This document shows positions 1 through 6,838 of a DNA stretch of 38,346 nt, piece after piece. A program made the translations under genes and the position numbers. The stretch spans positions 1 through 38,346 of the forward strand of contig DAOUEM010000592.1 of assembly GCA_034430555.1 (NCBI GenBank), read 5' to 3'. The DNA comes from DAOTXK01 sp034430555 (GTDB lineage Bacteria > Chloroflexota > Anaerolineae > Aggregatilineales > Ch27). Positions within the stretch are counted from its first letter, which is position 1; each line of letters begins with the position of its first letter. Under the pieces are notes generated by a model that worked only from the letters and a program-made list of their open reading frames with translations, was not told the origin of the DNA and did no database searches.

Positions 1-1
1 G

Positions 2-1039
2 CTTAATTACCTGGCGGTGGCCGACGCAGCCTTCGCCCGCGGGGCGGCCAACGAGGCCATCGACAATTACCGGCTGGCCGCGCAGGCCATGCCCAACGAC
101 ATCGACGTATACTTCCGGCTGGTGCACCTGATGATCACCAACCGGCAGGTGCGCCCGGCCCTGGAAGTGGCCGAGCAGGCCATCAACGCCGACCCCTACA
201 GCGCCCTCGGCTGGGCGGTGCGGGCCATGGCCTACGACTGGCTCAACGAGCCCGCCGAAGCCCTGCCCAGCGCCCTGCACGCCGTCGAACTGGAGCCGGA
301 CAACGCCATCGTGCTGGCCATCCTGGCCGAGGTCTACACCGACCTGGGCGATTTGGACGCCGCCCAGGCCGCCATCGACCGCGCCCTGCAACTCGCCCCG
401 GACAACTTCATCGTGCAGCGCAACGACGGCTACCTGATGGAGGCCGGTTATTACGACTACGACGCGGCCATCGACGCCTACCGGCGGGCCTTGCAGGCCG
501 CCCCGACCCAGGTCTACGCCGCCTTCGACCTGGCCCGCGTCTACCACTACAACGGCGACTACCAGGAGGAAGTCGAGACGCTGCGCCAGATCGTGGAGCG
601 CAACCCGGAAAACGCCGCCGCCTACTACCAGCTCGGCAATGCCCAGTGGACCATCCTCGGCGAGTTCGAGCAGGCCCGCAACACCCTGGAACGCTGCACC
701 TCCATCGCGCCCAACCAGGTGGACTGCCTCTCCGACCTGGGCTTTTTACAGCTGCGCGAGGGCGAGTACAACCTGTGCGCCCGCAGTTACGACCGCGCCA
801 TCCAGGCCGGCAGCGCCAACCCCTACGATTACGTCTACGGCGGCACCTGCCACATCGTCATCGACGAGTGCGGGCGCGCCACCGACATCCTGCGCCAGGC
901 GCTGGACCTGACCGACGACCTCGACGTGTTGGGCGACATCCGCGATGGGCTGGCCCAGTGCCAGGTGGTGATCACGCTGGAGCCGACTGCCACGCTGCCC
1001 GCGCCCGCCGCGGCCACCGCCACTGCCGCCGCGCCTTAG
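2..1039 (+). CDS. TPR-repeat protein, 5' end outside window
   Basis: The reading frame is open to the window edge, so the true start lies upstream; the GTG at 17 has no Shine-Dalgarno and cuts into a helix. About 340 residues are visible, made of seven or eight 34-residue tetratricopeptide repeats with the usual small and aromatic positions (for example AIDNYRLAAQAMPND, AIDRALQLAPDN, AIDAYRRALQAAP). The family forms a helical scaffold for protein-protein contacts; no partner can be named. Four cysteines lie in the last two repeats (near CTSIAPNQVDC and GGTCHIVIDEC), which may form disulfides if the protein is exported. The C-terminus is an Ala/Pro/Thr tail (PTATLPAPAAATATAAAP), typical of linkers in exported proteins. 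The stop codon lies inside a 17-bp tandem duplication. TPR identity is confident; the role is unknown. Confidence 0.85.
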   Translation, partial: LNYLAVADAAFARGAANEAIDNYRLAAQAMPNDIDVYFRLVHLMITNRQVRPALEVAEQAINADPYSALGWAVRAMAYDWLNEPAEALPSALHAVELEPDNAIVLAILAEVYTDLGDLDAAQAAIDRALQLAPDNFIVQRNDGYLMEAGYYDYDAAIDAYRRALQAAPTQVYAAFDLARVYHYNGDYQEEVETLRQIVERNPENAAAYYQLGNAQWTILGEFEQARNTLERCTSIAPNQVDCLSDLGFLQLREGEYNLCARSYDRAIQAGSANPYDYVYGGTCHIVIDECGRATDILRQALDLTDDLDVLGDIRDGLAQCQVVITLEPTATLPAPAAATATAAAP

Positions 1040-1070
1040 AGACCGCCGCGCCTTAGAGACCGCCGCGCCC
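1026..1070 (+). repeat. 17-bp tandem repeat spanning the TPR stop codon
   Basis: Two perfect copies of CCGCCGCGCCTTAGAGA (1026-1042 and 1043-1059) are followed by a partial third (from 1060). Each full copy carries the in-frame-looking CCTTAGAGA, but because 17 is not a multiple of three only the first TAG is in the TPR frame. It looks like a slipped-strand duplication. Confidence 0.85.
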
Positions 1071-1091
1071 GCCGAACCGGCGGCGGTCTTT
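1058..1091 (+). terminator. Probable intrinsic terminator of the TPR gene
   Basis: An 8-bp stem GACCGCCG (1058-1065) / CGGCGGTC (1081-1088) can also pair internally and is followed by TTT only. It is positioned directly after the TPR stop. The short T-run makes it a weak call. Confidence 0.45.
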
Positions 1092-1123
1092 GGTGATGAT
1101 GTGTGAATGTTTTGGCGGGCCAT

Positions 1124-1152
1124 TTGACATTTCAAATCAAAAAGGCTACATT
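1124..1152 (+). promoter_or_regulatory. Sigma-70-type promoter of the cold-shock gene
   Basis: A perfect -35 TTGACA (1124-1129), a 17-bp spacer and -10 TACATT (1147-1152; 4 of 6). The predicted start near 1159 would give a leader of about 135 nt before the ATG at 1294, with an intrinsic terminator inside that leader. Confidence 0.65.
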
Positions 1153-1198
1153 GCGCTTTGTAGGACGCAGGCTCGCAGTGTGGTTCCCTGAAAGCACA

Positions 1199-1225
1199 AC
1201 GCCCGGTCCCCCGGGTGTTTTTTTT
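1199..1225 (+). terminator. Intrinsic terminator inside the csp leader (attenuator candidate)
   Basis: An 8-bp stem ACGCCCGG (1199-1206) / CCGGGTGT (1211-1218; one G-T pair), tetraloop TCCC, then eight consecutive T (1218-1225). It lies between the promoter at 1124-1152 and the RBS at 1280-1285, so full-length csp mRNA requires read-through. It could also end transcription coming from upstream, but the TPR gene already has its own hairpin. Confidence 0.7.
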
Positions 1226-1293
1226 GGAGACCATCAGCGCCAGGCATGTAACCTACATCTTCCACAGCCATGTTTGACCAAGGAGCAACTAGA

Positions 1294-1503
1294 ATGGCGG
1301 AACGTATTGTGGGTGTCGTGAAGTGGTTTAACACGACCAAGGGTTATGGTTTCATTCAGCGTGAAGATGGACCGGATGTGTTTGTGCACTATTCGGCCAT
1401 CAAGGAGGAAGGCTTCAAAAACCTGGAGGAAGGCGAAAGCGTCGAATTCACCATCGTCGAAGGACCGAAAGGCCTCCAAGCCAGCGACGTGACCAAGGCC
1501 TGA
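1294..1503 (+). CDS. csp: Cold-shock domain protein (CspA family)
   Basis: A 69-residue protein with one OB-fold cold-shock domain. It has KWFN near the N-terminus, the RNP1-type motif KGYGFIQ and the RNP2-type motif VFVHYSAI, and ends in the usual GPKGLQASDV strand. Members bind single-stranded RNA or DNA in the cytoplasm and keep mRNA unfolded at low temperature or in stationary phase. The start at 1294 is chosen over an in-frame ATG at 1270 because AAGGAG (1280-1285) lies 8 nt upstream and the family begins with a few residues before VKWFN. The gene is monocistronic: its own promoter at 1124-1152, a long leader with an internal terminator (1199-1225), and a strong terminator at 1543-1580. 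The leader suggests control by transcript elongation or RNA folding, as for cold-shock leaders elsewhere; this is inference. Confidence 0.95.
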   Translation: MAERIVGVVKWFNTTKGYGFIQREDGPDVFVHYSAIKEEGFKNLEEGESVEFTIVEGPKGLQASDVTKA

Positions 1504-1542
1504 TCCGCAATCACCCACTGGCACATTTTATCGAGTCAAACC

Positions 1543-1580
1543 ACGCCCTCACCCGGGTGCAGCCCCAGCGGTGAGGGCGT
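1543..1580 (+). terminator. Terminator of the cold-shock gene
   Basis: An 11-bp perfect stem ACGCCCTCACC (1543-1553) / GGTGAGGGCGT (1570-1580) with a 16-nt loop, followed by ATTTGATT. It lies 40 bp after the csp stop. The T-run is short but the stem is strong. Confidence 0.65.
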
Positions 1581-1588
1581 ATTTGATT

Positions 1589-1643
1589 CCCGGCAGGGCC
1601 CCGGCAGGGCCCCGGCAGGGCCCCGGCAAGGCCCCGGCAGGGC
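1589..1643. repeat. 11-bp tandem repeat, five copies
   Basis: Five head-to-tail copies of CCCGGCAGGGC (1589, 1600, 1611, 1622, 1633). The only difference is an A for G in copy 4 (CCCGGCAAGGC). No spacers separate the copies, so this is a minisatellite and not a CRISPR array. Confidence 0.95.
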
Positions 1644-1655
1644 GTGCTGGGGGGA

Positions 1656-1820
1656 CCAATGGAAACGGCCGCAGGGGATTAACCTGCGGCCGTCCGGCTG
1701 TTGTCACCAGCCATTGGGTGGGAGCGTCCCCCTAAGGGCCACGCTCAGTGAGGTGGTTCAGGGGGACACCCCCGTATGACCTATCATCGATTGATCACCT
1801 CCTTTTCTAACCCAACGATG
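1656..1820 (-). ncRNA. Candidate structured RNA / leader transcript
   Basis: Read on the minus strand from a promoter-like site at 1826-1834, this stretch folds into three separate hairpins. They are a 5-bp GGGGG/CCCCC stem (1761-1773), a GAGCGT/ACGCTC stem with an inner CCC/GGG (1722-1746), and an 11-bp ACGGCCGCAGG/CCTGCGGCCGT stem (1665-1693) nested within CCAATGG/CCATTGG (1656-1717). A near-perfect Shine-Dalgarno with a 9-codon ORF lies at its 5' end. CACCTC just after that ORF's stop could pair with GAGGTG of the Shine-Dalgarno. No larger gene follows on this strand before the antisense of csp, so it may be a stand-alone small RNA. It matches no RNA family I recognise (6S, SRP, RNase P and tmRNA signatures are absent). 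Confidence 0.35.
1758..1787 (-). CDS. Nine-residue mini-ORF with exceptional RBS
   Basis: ATG at 1787, stop TGA at 1758-1760, peptide MIGHTGVSP. The sequence upstream reads AAAGGAGGTGATC (1793-1805), complementary over 13 nt to the 3' end of bacterial 16S rRNA, far stronger than at any other gene in the window. The distance from GGAGG to ATG is 10 nt. The codons have no run of one amino acid, so a classical amino-acid attenuator is unlikely. Whether the peptide matters, or only ribosome loading, cannot be told from sequence. Confidence 0.35.
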   Translation of the reverse strand: MIGHTGVSP

Positions 1821-1825
1821 CCAAA

Positions 1826-1834
1826 AGTATAGCA
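1826..1834 (-). promoter_or_regulatory. Extended -10 promoter candidate for the mini-ORF
   Basis: On the minus strand the sequence reads TGCTATACT: an extended TG plus TATACT (5 of 6). No good -35 is visible. It would start a transcript near 1819, about 14 nt before the Shine-Dalgarno. The secreted propeller gene at 13320 has a very similar TGCTAGACT at 13357-13365. Confidence 0.4.
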
Positions 1835-2086
1835 CAAAATTACGGTTTGTATACATTAGAAAACGCTGGATTGGCGACCTCGTGATTTGGGCGGAACGGC
1901 TAGAGGTGTCATGCATTTTAAAGAAAAGGGCTGGTAAAATGGCCGATATACAGTAAACTATAGCTGACTAATATTGGCGATGAAGAAGGGGGGTTTGCTG
2001 CCCCATATTTGACCTTTAGCAGCAAAACCTTAGGGTTTCAAACCGCGGTTTCATTTCTGTTCTGTTGTTACCGGGAAGGACTCGAA

Positions 2087-2794
2087 ATGTTCTCTGGCAA
2101 GATGGTCGAAAAATACTCCGATCTGCAAGCCTGGCTGCATGATTATTTAGTTGCGGATCGAGCACTCAACCTGCATTTCCATATTCTCAAGCAAAGCAAG
2201 CTGGCTGATGCTCTAGCTGAAAAACGAGAGCTTAATGTGCTTGATGTGGGCTGTGGCGGCGGACAGACGGTTCTTCGTCTAAAAGAGCTTCATCCCCATC
2301 TTCAGCTAACGGGTATTGATTTGTCAAAGTCACAAATCAAACGGGCACAACAGCGCGCCCAACGACAGGGATGTGCAGTACCGTTTGAGGTTGCCAATGC
2401 TCAGGCGCTCCCTTTTCCGAACGAGAGCTTCGACGTCGTCTACAGTTTCGGCTCGGTCAAGCACTGGCCGGAGCCGCGGCAAGGGATAACCGAATGCTGG
2501 CGCGTCCTCAAAGCGGGCGGCGAACTGCTGTTGACAGACAGCACGTCAGATGCCACGCATGCACAGGTGGTCAGCTTCTACGAAATATCGCATTTCCCGA
2601 AGCTGCTCAAAACGCCGGTCGTTGCCCTCCTCTCCCGGCTGATGATTCGCCCTTCCCGCCCGATAGCAGTGTATCAGCAGATTGCCACCCAGTTGGCGAT
2701 GCCACCCGGAACCGTCACAGTTCCGCCGTATATGCCAGCCTTTCTCTTTCGCACCCAGAAACCAGCGGTAACTTCGAGGTTGCACCCTGCCTAA
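2087..2794 (+). CDS. Class I SAM-dependent methyltransferase
   Basis: A 235-residue Rossmann-type methyltransferase. Motif I VLDVGCGGG is at residues 51-59, the acidic ribose-binding residue is in TGIDLS (D78), motif II/III is AQALPFPNESFDVVYS, and a post-motif helix WRVLKAGGELLLTD follows, as in the Methyltransf_11 group. The substrate is unknown; the hydrophobic C-terminal half (LLSRLMIRPSRPIAVYQQIATQL) could bind a lipid or small molecule. The start at 2087 is supported by GGGAAGGA ending 6 nt upstream; a TTG at 2009 in the same frame has no RBS. Base composition is visibly more AT-rich than its neighbours, and it is isolated on the plus strand between divergent units, which suggests transfer. 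Family is sure, function is not. Confidence 0.85.
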   Translation: MFSGKMVEKYSDLQAWLHDYLVADRALNLHFHILKQSKLADALAEKRELNVLDVGCGGGQTVLRLKELHPHLQLTGIDLSKSQIKRAQQRAQRQGCAVPFEVANAQALPFPNESFDVVYSFGSVKHWPEPRQGITECWRVLKAGGELLLTDSTSDATHAQVVSFYEISHFPKLLKTPVVALLSRLMIRPSRPIAVYQQIATQLAMPPGTVTVPPYMPAFLFRTQKPAVTSRLHPA

Positions 2795-2899
2795 AGAACC
2801 AATCTGCCGCCAATGTTCTACGCCTTCAACCCGAGAGGGATTGTATGTTCTGTCCTCGTTCACGGTGTAGTGATTTGTCTGAAAAGTGCATCACACGCG

Positions 2900-3436
2900 C
2901 TAAGCCGGTTCGATGCTCAGGATGACGGGCGTCTCAAAGCTGACGATATAGTAAGCCGTGTAGTACTGTCCCTCGTCCAGATGGTCATACTGGTCCCCAG
3001 TCAGCCCAAATTCGATGTCGCCCAGCGTCGCGAAGTGGGCGTCTACCATGCCGCTGTCATAATAGTTGCGGACGAGGCGCGTCTCCAGTGTCACTGACCC
3101 GCTGACCGCGAGCACCTCATAGAGCACGGCCAGCTTCGCCGCCGAGCGCCGCCCGGATACCAGCAGAATCCCCATCACCAACAACCACGCCCCGCCCAGG
3201 ATAGCCGCGTAGAAGGGCAGGTCTGCTGGCGGCAGGCCCTGCTGCTGCATCACTACGAACACGACGCCGAAGCCAATCGTCAGCAGCACCGGCCCGATCA
3301 TGCGCCCGATCCGCAACGCGGCCTGTCCCCGCCCGATCAGCCGCTCCTGGCTGGGGCCGAGTTGGCCGTACCGGTTGGCGGCCAGGTCATCGTCCGTAAA
3401 CCGAAAAGCCCCCATCAACTGCTGTAAGTCGCTCAT
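2900..3436 (-). CDS. Two-TM membrane protein, unknown function
   Basis: 178 residues. The N-terminal 40 residues are polar, with RFTDDDLAANRYGQLGPSQ. Two hydrophobic segments follow at about 44-65 (MIGPVLLTIGFGVVFVV) and 74-94 (YAAILGGAWLLVMGILLV), then a soluble C-terminal domain of about 80 residues (YEVLAVSGSVTLETRLV ... YYTAYYIVSFETP) rich in predicted beta strands. I recognise no named family. The arrangement (cytosolic tails, a two-helix hairpin) is common in small Chloroflexota membrane proteins, but that is an impression only. The start ATG at 3436 has only a weak AGG upstream. A TACAAT box lies 40 bp upstream. It is read alone, 195 bp from the next minus-strand gene. Confidence 0.7.
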   Translation of the reverse strand: MSDLQQLMGAFRFTDDDLAANRYGQLGPSQERLIGRGQAALRIGRMIGPVLLTIGFGVVFVVMQQQGLPPADLPFYAAILGGAWLLVMGILLVSGRRSAAKLAVLYEVLAVSGSVTLETRLVRNYYDSGMVDAHFATLGDIEFGLTGDQYDHLDEGQYYTAYYIVSFETPVILSIEPA

Positions 3437-3476
3437 TTAACCTGCCGTATCCGTAATACCCCAATAACCACGCTGC

Positions 3477-3505
3477 ATTGTAAAACAAATCGACAGGGCA
3501 GCAAA
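3477..3505 (-). promoter_or_regulatory. Promoter candidate for the two-TM gene
   Basis: -10 TACAAT (minus strand, 3477-3482; 5 of 6), 17-bp spacer, then a poor -35 TTTGCT (3500-3505). The predicted leader is about 34 nt. Confidence 0.35.
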
Positions 3506-3533
3506 GGCAGCCCACGCCCACCGGGATCAAAAA

Positions 3534-3585
3534 GGACAGGCCGCCGGCAACCTGTCCCTGGCTTGCCGCGGCGACCTGTCCCTGG
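3534..3585. repeat. Palindromic repeat copy (GGACAGG/CCTGTCC) plus direct repeat
   Basis: GGACAGG (3534-3540) and CCTGTCC (3551-3557) form an inverted repeat around CCGCCGGCAA. ACCTGTCCCTGG is then repeated directly at 3550-3561 and 3574-3585. The GGAC...GTCC ends resemble the palindrome family found elsewhere in the window. It lies downstream of the cyclotransferase gene. Confidence 0.7.
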
Positions 3586-3630
3586 GCGTGCTATCGGCAC
3601 AACCGGAGTGCGGCACGTTGCACGCCGCTT

Positions 3631-4914
3631 TTACCCGCCGTCTTCCTCCGGCGCTGCCACGAATTCCACCAGGAAGAGGTGCGGCCAGCGCTTGCCGGTG
3701 ATGTACATTCGCTCGGTCTCCGGGTCGTAGGCGATGCCGTTGAGCACGTCCTGCCCCTGGTCGGTGAGGTCGGCGATCTCGTCCTCGGTCAGCAGGCCGG
3801 AAGCCTCGATCACGGCCACCACCGCGCCGTTGCTCTTGTCGATCTGCACGATCAGGTCGGTCTGCCAGATGTTGGCGTAGAGGGTGTCGCCCACGCATTC
3901 CAGCTCGTTCAGCCGCGTGATCGGCTGGCCGTTGAGCAGCACCTGCCCGGTGTAAAGCACCTCGAAGGTCTCCGGGTCGCGGATGTCGATGAAGGGCGTG
4001 CCGTCGCTGTGGTAGAGGTGTTCGCCATCATAACACAGGCCCCAGCCCTCGCCCTCGTATTCATAGGTGCCGATCTGTTCCAGCGTTTCGCGGTCGTAGA
4101 CGAAGGCCACGTGCGACTGCCAGGTGAGCTGGATCAGGCGGTCGTCGACCAGGGCCAGCCCTTCGCCCCAGAACTCCGGCTCCAGCTCGGTCTGCTGCAG
4201 GACCTCGCCCGTCTCCGGTTCGACCAGGCGCACGGTCGATTCGCCGCGCCGCCCGGTGCTCTCGTAAAACTGGCCCTCATACACCAGCAGGCCCTGCGTG
4301 TAGGCGGTGGTATCGTGGTCGTAGGTCGCCAGCACTTCCGGCACCAGGGTCACGGCCTCGACTTCGGCGGCGGCCACGGCCGGCTCATCCGGCCCCCAGG
4401 CGTACACGATGGGCGCCATTGCTTCCACCCCAGGCAGGAAGACGCCGTCGTGCAGCGCCTCGTACTCCTCGGACAGCGTTTGCAGCAGCACCAGGTAGGT
4501 GGTGCCGCCGGTCTCACTGAGCGCCATATCAACGACGACGGTGCCCAGGTCCGGCACGTCGATTTCAATGGTGTAGGCCTGCCAGATCAGCGCCTCCGTC
4601 TCGATGACGGTCACCTCTTCCGGCAGGGCTTCCACGCCGAGGCGGGGCAGCAGCACGTCCACGATCTCGTCGGCGGTGACGCCGCGCGCCGCCTGCTGCA
4701 GGACCAGGACCAGGTCCGCCGGGTCGTCGCTGCGGGCGTAGGCCCCGGAGGCGACTTCCGCCCACCCGACCGGCTTGACGCCGGAGATGCCGAAGTCGTC
4801 GCGGGCGTAGGGTTCCAGCGGGATGTCGTCCCCGCCCTGGGCCAGGGCCACGGCGGGCAGCAGGCTCAGCGCGATCAGGAGGGACAACAACGTAACGGGT
4901 TTCACACGTTTCAT
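3631..4914 (-). CDS. Secreted glutaminyl-peptide cyclotransferase-like beta-propeller
   Basis: 427 residues. A signal peptide covers 1-25 (LLSLLIALSLLPAVALA, cleavage before QGG). Residues about 195-420 match the glutamine cyclotransferase family (plant/bacterial type, Glu_cyclase_2 fold). Diagnostic stretches include AYTQGLL, YESTGRRGESTVRLV, WGEGLAL, EGEGWGLCYDGEHLYHSDG, RLNELECVGDTLYANIW and LNGIAYDPETERMYITGK. The enzyme converts N-terminal Gln of peptides to pyroglutamate with release of ammonia, here outside the cytoplasm. Residues 27-190 form a separate N-terminal domain (PVGWAEVASGAYARS ... EEYEALHDGVFLPGVEAMAPIVY) similar in pattern to small secreted domains of the PsbP/DcrB type; I cannot name it with certainty. 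Whether the propeller keeps enzymatic activity is inferred from motif retention only. It is downstream of the SDR gene with a 182-bp gap. Confidence 0.85.
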   Translation of the reverse strand: MKRVKPVTLLSLLIALSLLPAVALAQGGDDIPLEPYARDDFGISGVKPVGWAEVASGAYARSDDPADLVLVLQQAARGVTADEIVDVLLPRLGVEALPEEVTVIETEALIWQAYTIEIDVPDLGTVVVDMALSETGGTTYLVLLQTLSEEYEALHDGVFLPGVEAMAPIVYAWGPDEPAVAAAEVEAVTLVPEVLATYDHDTTAYTQGLLVYEGQFYESTGRRGESTVRLVEPETGEVLQQTELEPEFWGEGLALVDDRLIQLTWQSHVAFVYDRETLEQIGTYEYEGEGWGLCYDGEHLYHSDGTPFIDIRDPETFEVLYTGQVLLNGQPITRLNELECVGDTLYANIWQTDLIVQIDKSNGAVVAVIEASGLLTEDEIADLTDQGQDVLNGIAYDPETERMYITGKRWPHLFLVEFVAAPEEDGG

Positions 4915-5096
4915 GGGAAAATCGATCCTCTACTCAAGTACTCGGGTAAATGTTCGCGGCAAAAATGTCTAATACCGTTCCGCATAAGGTTTTTGTAGGG
5001 GTGCATCCTGCTGCGCCCGGATAATTTACGGCAAAAATAGGTATATCCTGCCAGCGGCAGACGTCCGGCGACAAGCATTCAGGTGGCGCACGCACC

Positions 5097-6020
5097 TCAG
5101 GTGGACCGCGTCTTCTCGGCAATGGCGACCTCGACCAGCCGGTCGACCTGGCGCAGCAGGATGCCGGTCATGCCCTGCGCATACATGATATCCATCAGGC
5201 CCGGCAGCGCGGTCGATACAGCCACCGCCAGCCGCTCCAGCGGGCTGCCAACCACGACGACCCGCCGGTTGTAGCGCACGATGTCCACGATGGCCTGGGC
5301 GGGTACTTCCGGGCCGATGACGGTGAAGCCGTACGGCGTCAGGTGGGCTTCCGCCGCGGCGGGGATCATCTCGCTGCGGGTGAAGGCCGGCAGCACCGCC
5401 GAGACCCGCACCCCGCGCCCGGCGACCTCGCGGTGCAGAGTGATGGAGAAAGCTTCCAGCGCGGCCTTGGTCGCGGCGTAGGCGACCGTGCCCGGCCCCA
5501 GCAGCCGCCCGCCGATGCTGCTCACGTTGACGACGTGCCCGTACCCCTGGTCTAACATGACGGGCAGCGCCAGCCGGGCCAACAGCAGCGGCCCCTCGAA
5601 GTTGACGGCCAGCACACGGCCCAGGTAGTTTATATCCTGGCCGGCGAAGCGCCCTCCGTAGGCGATCCCGGCGTTGTTGACCAGCACGTCCAGCCGGCCA
5701 AAGGCCTCCACCGTCCCCTCGACCAGGGCGCGGCGCTCGTCGGGGTCGGTCACGTCGGTGGGGACCACCAACGACTGGATGCCGTAGCCGTCCAACTCGC
5801 CCGCCACGTCGACCAGCTTTTCCGCCCGGCGGGCCGCCAGCACCACGTGCGCGCCCGCGGCGGCGAAGGCGTGGGCCGTCGCCCGCCCGATGCCGCTCGA
5901 CGCCCCGGTGATCACGACCACCTTGCCGCGCAGGTCGACCGGGTTGCGGCGCTGATTCGCCCGGCGCAGGGCCACCGCCCCGGCCAGCGCGCCCATGCCC
6001 ACCCACCACAACCGTTTCAT
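5097..6020 (-). CDS. SDR-family NAD(P)-dependent oxidoreductase, membrane-anchored
   Basis: 307 residues. The short-chain dehydrogenase fold is complete: cofactor motif TGASSGIG (38-45), NNAG (115-118), active-site Asn140, Ser167/168, and Tyr181 and Lys185 in YAATK. The family oxidises or reduces hydroxyl/keto groups with NAD(P)H; after strand 2 the sequence AARRAEK with two Arg suggests NADP preference. An N-terminal hydrophobic stretch (LWWVGMGALAGAVAL) followed by RRANQRR would anchor it to the membrane with the enzyme in the cytosol. The C-terminal part (VVVVGSPLERLAVAVSTALPGLMDIMYAQGM) resembles the membrane-associated SDRs linked to lipid metabolism. Substrate unknown. It starts 30 bp after the stop of the methyltransferase upstream, so the two are probably cotranscribed. 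Confidence 0.9.
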   Translation of the reverse strand: MKRLWWVGMGALAGAVALRRANQRRNPVDLRGKVVVITGASSGIGRATAHAFAAAGAHVVLAARRAEKLVDVAGELDGYGIQSLVVPTDVTDPDERRALVEGTVEAFGRLDVLVNNAGIAYGGRFAGQDINYLGRVLAVNFEGPLLLARLALPVMLDQGYGHVVNVSSIGGRLLGPGTVAYAATKAALEAFSITLHREVAGRGVRVSAVLPAFTRSEMIPAAAEAHLTPYGFTVIGPEVPAQAIVDIVRYNRRVVVVGSPLERLAVAVSTALPGLMDIMYAQGMTGILLRQVDRLVEVAIAEKTRST

Positions 6021-6050
6021 GACTGGCTCCCCATCACAACTGCCTGCAAC

Positions 6051-6830
6051 TTACGAACCTTTCCGCGCGATCACGATCTGGTTGACGCCCCACCGCAGCG
6101 GCGTCAAGGTCGTGCGCGTGACCACCTGGGCCAGCGCCGGCAGCCCGAACAGCCCGAACTGCACCGCGGTCGGCAGGACGGGCAGGTAAGGCACGTCCCA
6201 CAGGCCGTCGCCAAAGTGCCGCACGATGGTCAGGCCCGCCGCCTCGCTCCAGGCGCGCCACACCTCCGGCGGCTGGCAGTTGATGTGCGTCGGGTCCTTG
6301 CCGATGGCGTCGGTGGCCGGGTCCTTGAAACGGCGCAGGCTGTAACCGGGGTTGGGCGTGGCATAGAGGAACAGCCCGCCCGGCCCCAGGATACGGGCCA
6401 CGTCCTGGATGGCGGCGGCGGGGTCCGGCAGGTGTTCGACCAGGTGCAGGGCCACCACCGCGTTGAACTGCCCATCGGCGAAGTCGCCCAGGTCGTCGGC
6501 GCTGCGGACCATGGCCTGCACCCGCGGCGCGTGGCGGCGCGTCTCTTGCACGGCGTACTCGGCCAGGTCGATGCCCGTGCAGGCGAAGTCATCCTGCAGC
6601 AGGCCGAGCAGGTGGCCCAGCCCGCAGCCCATCTCCAGCAGCTCGCCGCCAGGAGGGGCGAAACGCCGGGCCAGGGCCGCGTAATAGCGCCGCGCGAACC
6701 AGTACATGCTGAACCGCCCCAGCGGACGGTCGGCGTAGTTGTAGCTCTCGAAGTACTGCTGGCCGTACTCGTCCAGCACGTCCTGCGGCACGGACGGGCG
6801 ACCATCGCTAGGGGTTGTCTGTTCGCTCAT
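6051..6830 (-). CDS. Class I SAM-dependent methyltransferase
   Basis: 259 residues. SAM-binding motif I LLEMGCGLGH is at about 64-73, the acidic residue follows in TGIDLAEYA, then motif II NAVVALHLVEHLPDP and motif III ILGPGGLFLYATPNPG. It belongs to the broad Methyltransf_11/23 group; HLVEHLPDP and TPNPG are typical of enzymes acting on small molecules, sugars or quinone precursors, but the substrate is not identifiable. The N-terminus carries YFESYNYADRPLGRFSMYWFARRYY, which recurs in a group of sugar/lipid-associated methyltransferases. A perfect -10 box ends 8 bp before the ATG, so the mRNA is probably leaderless; no Shine-Dalgarno is present. It precedes the SDR gene by 30 bp, probably in one unit. 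Confidence 0.9.
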   Translation of the reverse strand: MSEQTTPSDGRPSVPQDVLDEYGQQYFESYNYADRPLGRFSMYWFARRYYAALARRFAPPGGELLEMGCGLGHLLGLLQDDFACTGIDLAEYAVQETRRHAPRVQAMVRSADDLGDFADGQFNAVVALHLVEHLPDPAAAIQDVARILGPGGLFLYATPNPGYSLRRFKDPATDAIGKDPTHINCQPPEVWRAWSEAAGLTIVRHFGDGLWDVPYLPVLPTAVQFGLFGLPALAQVVTRTTLTPLRWGVNQIVIARKGS

Positions 6831-6838
6831 GGCGAGCG

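Noticed and set aside
1270..1293. Earlier ATG of the cold-shock gene
   Set aside because: It would put the AAGGAG inside the coding region and add residues not found in the family.
1589..1643. 11-bp repeats considered as a CRISPR array
   Set aside because: Head-to-tail without spacers, short units, and no cas gene in the window.
1791..1806. GATCACCTCCTTTTCT considered as the end of a 16S rRNA gene
   Set aside because: Only this short stretch matches; no other conserved 16S sequence precedes it. It is better explained as a Shine-Dalgarno on the minus strand.
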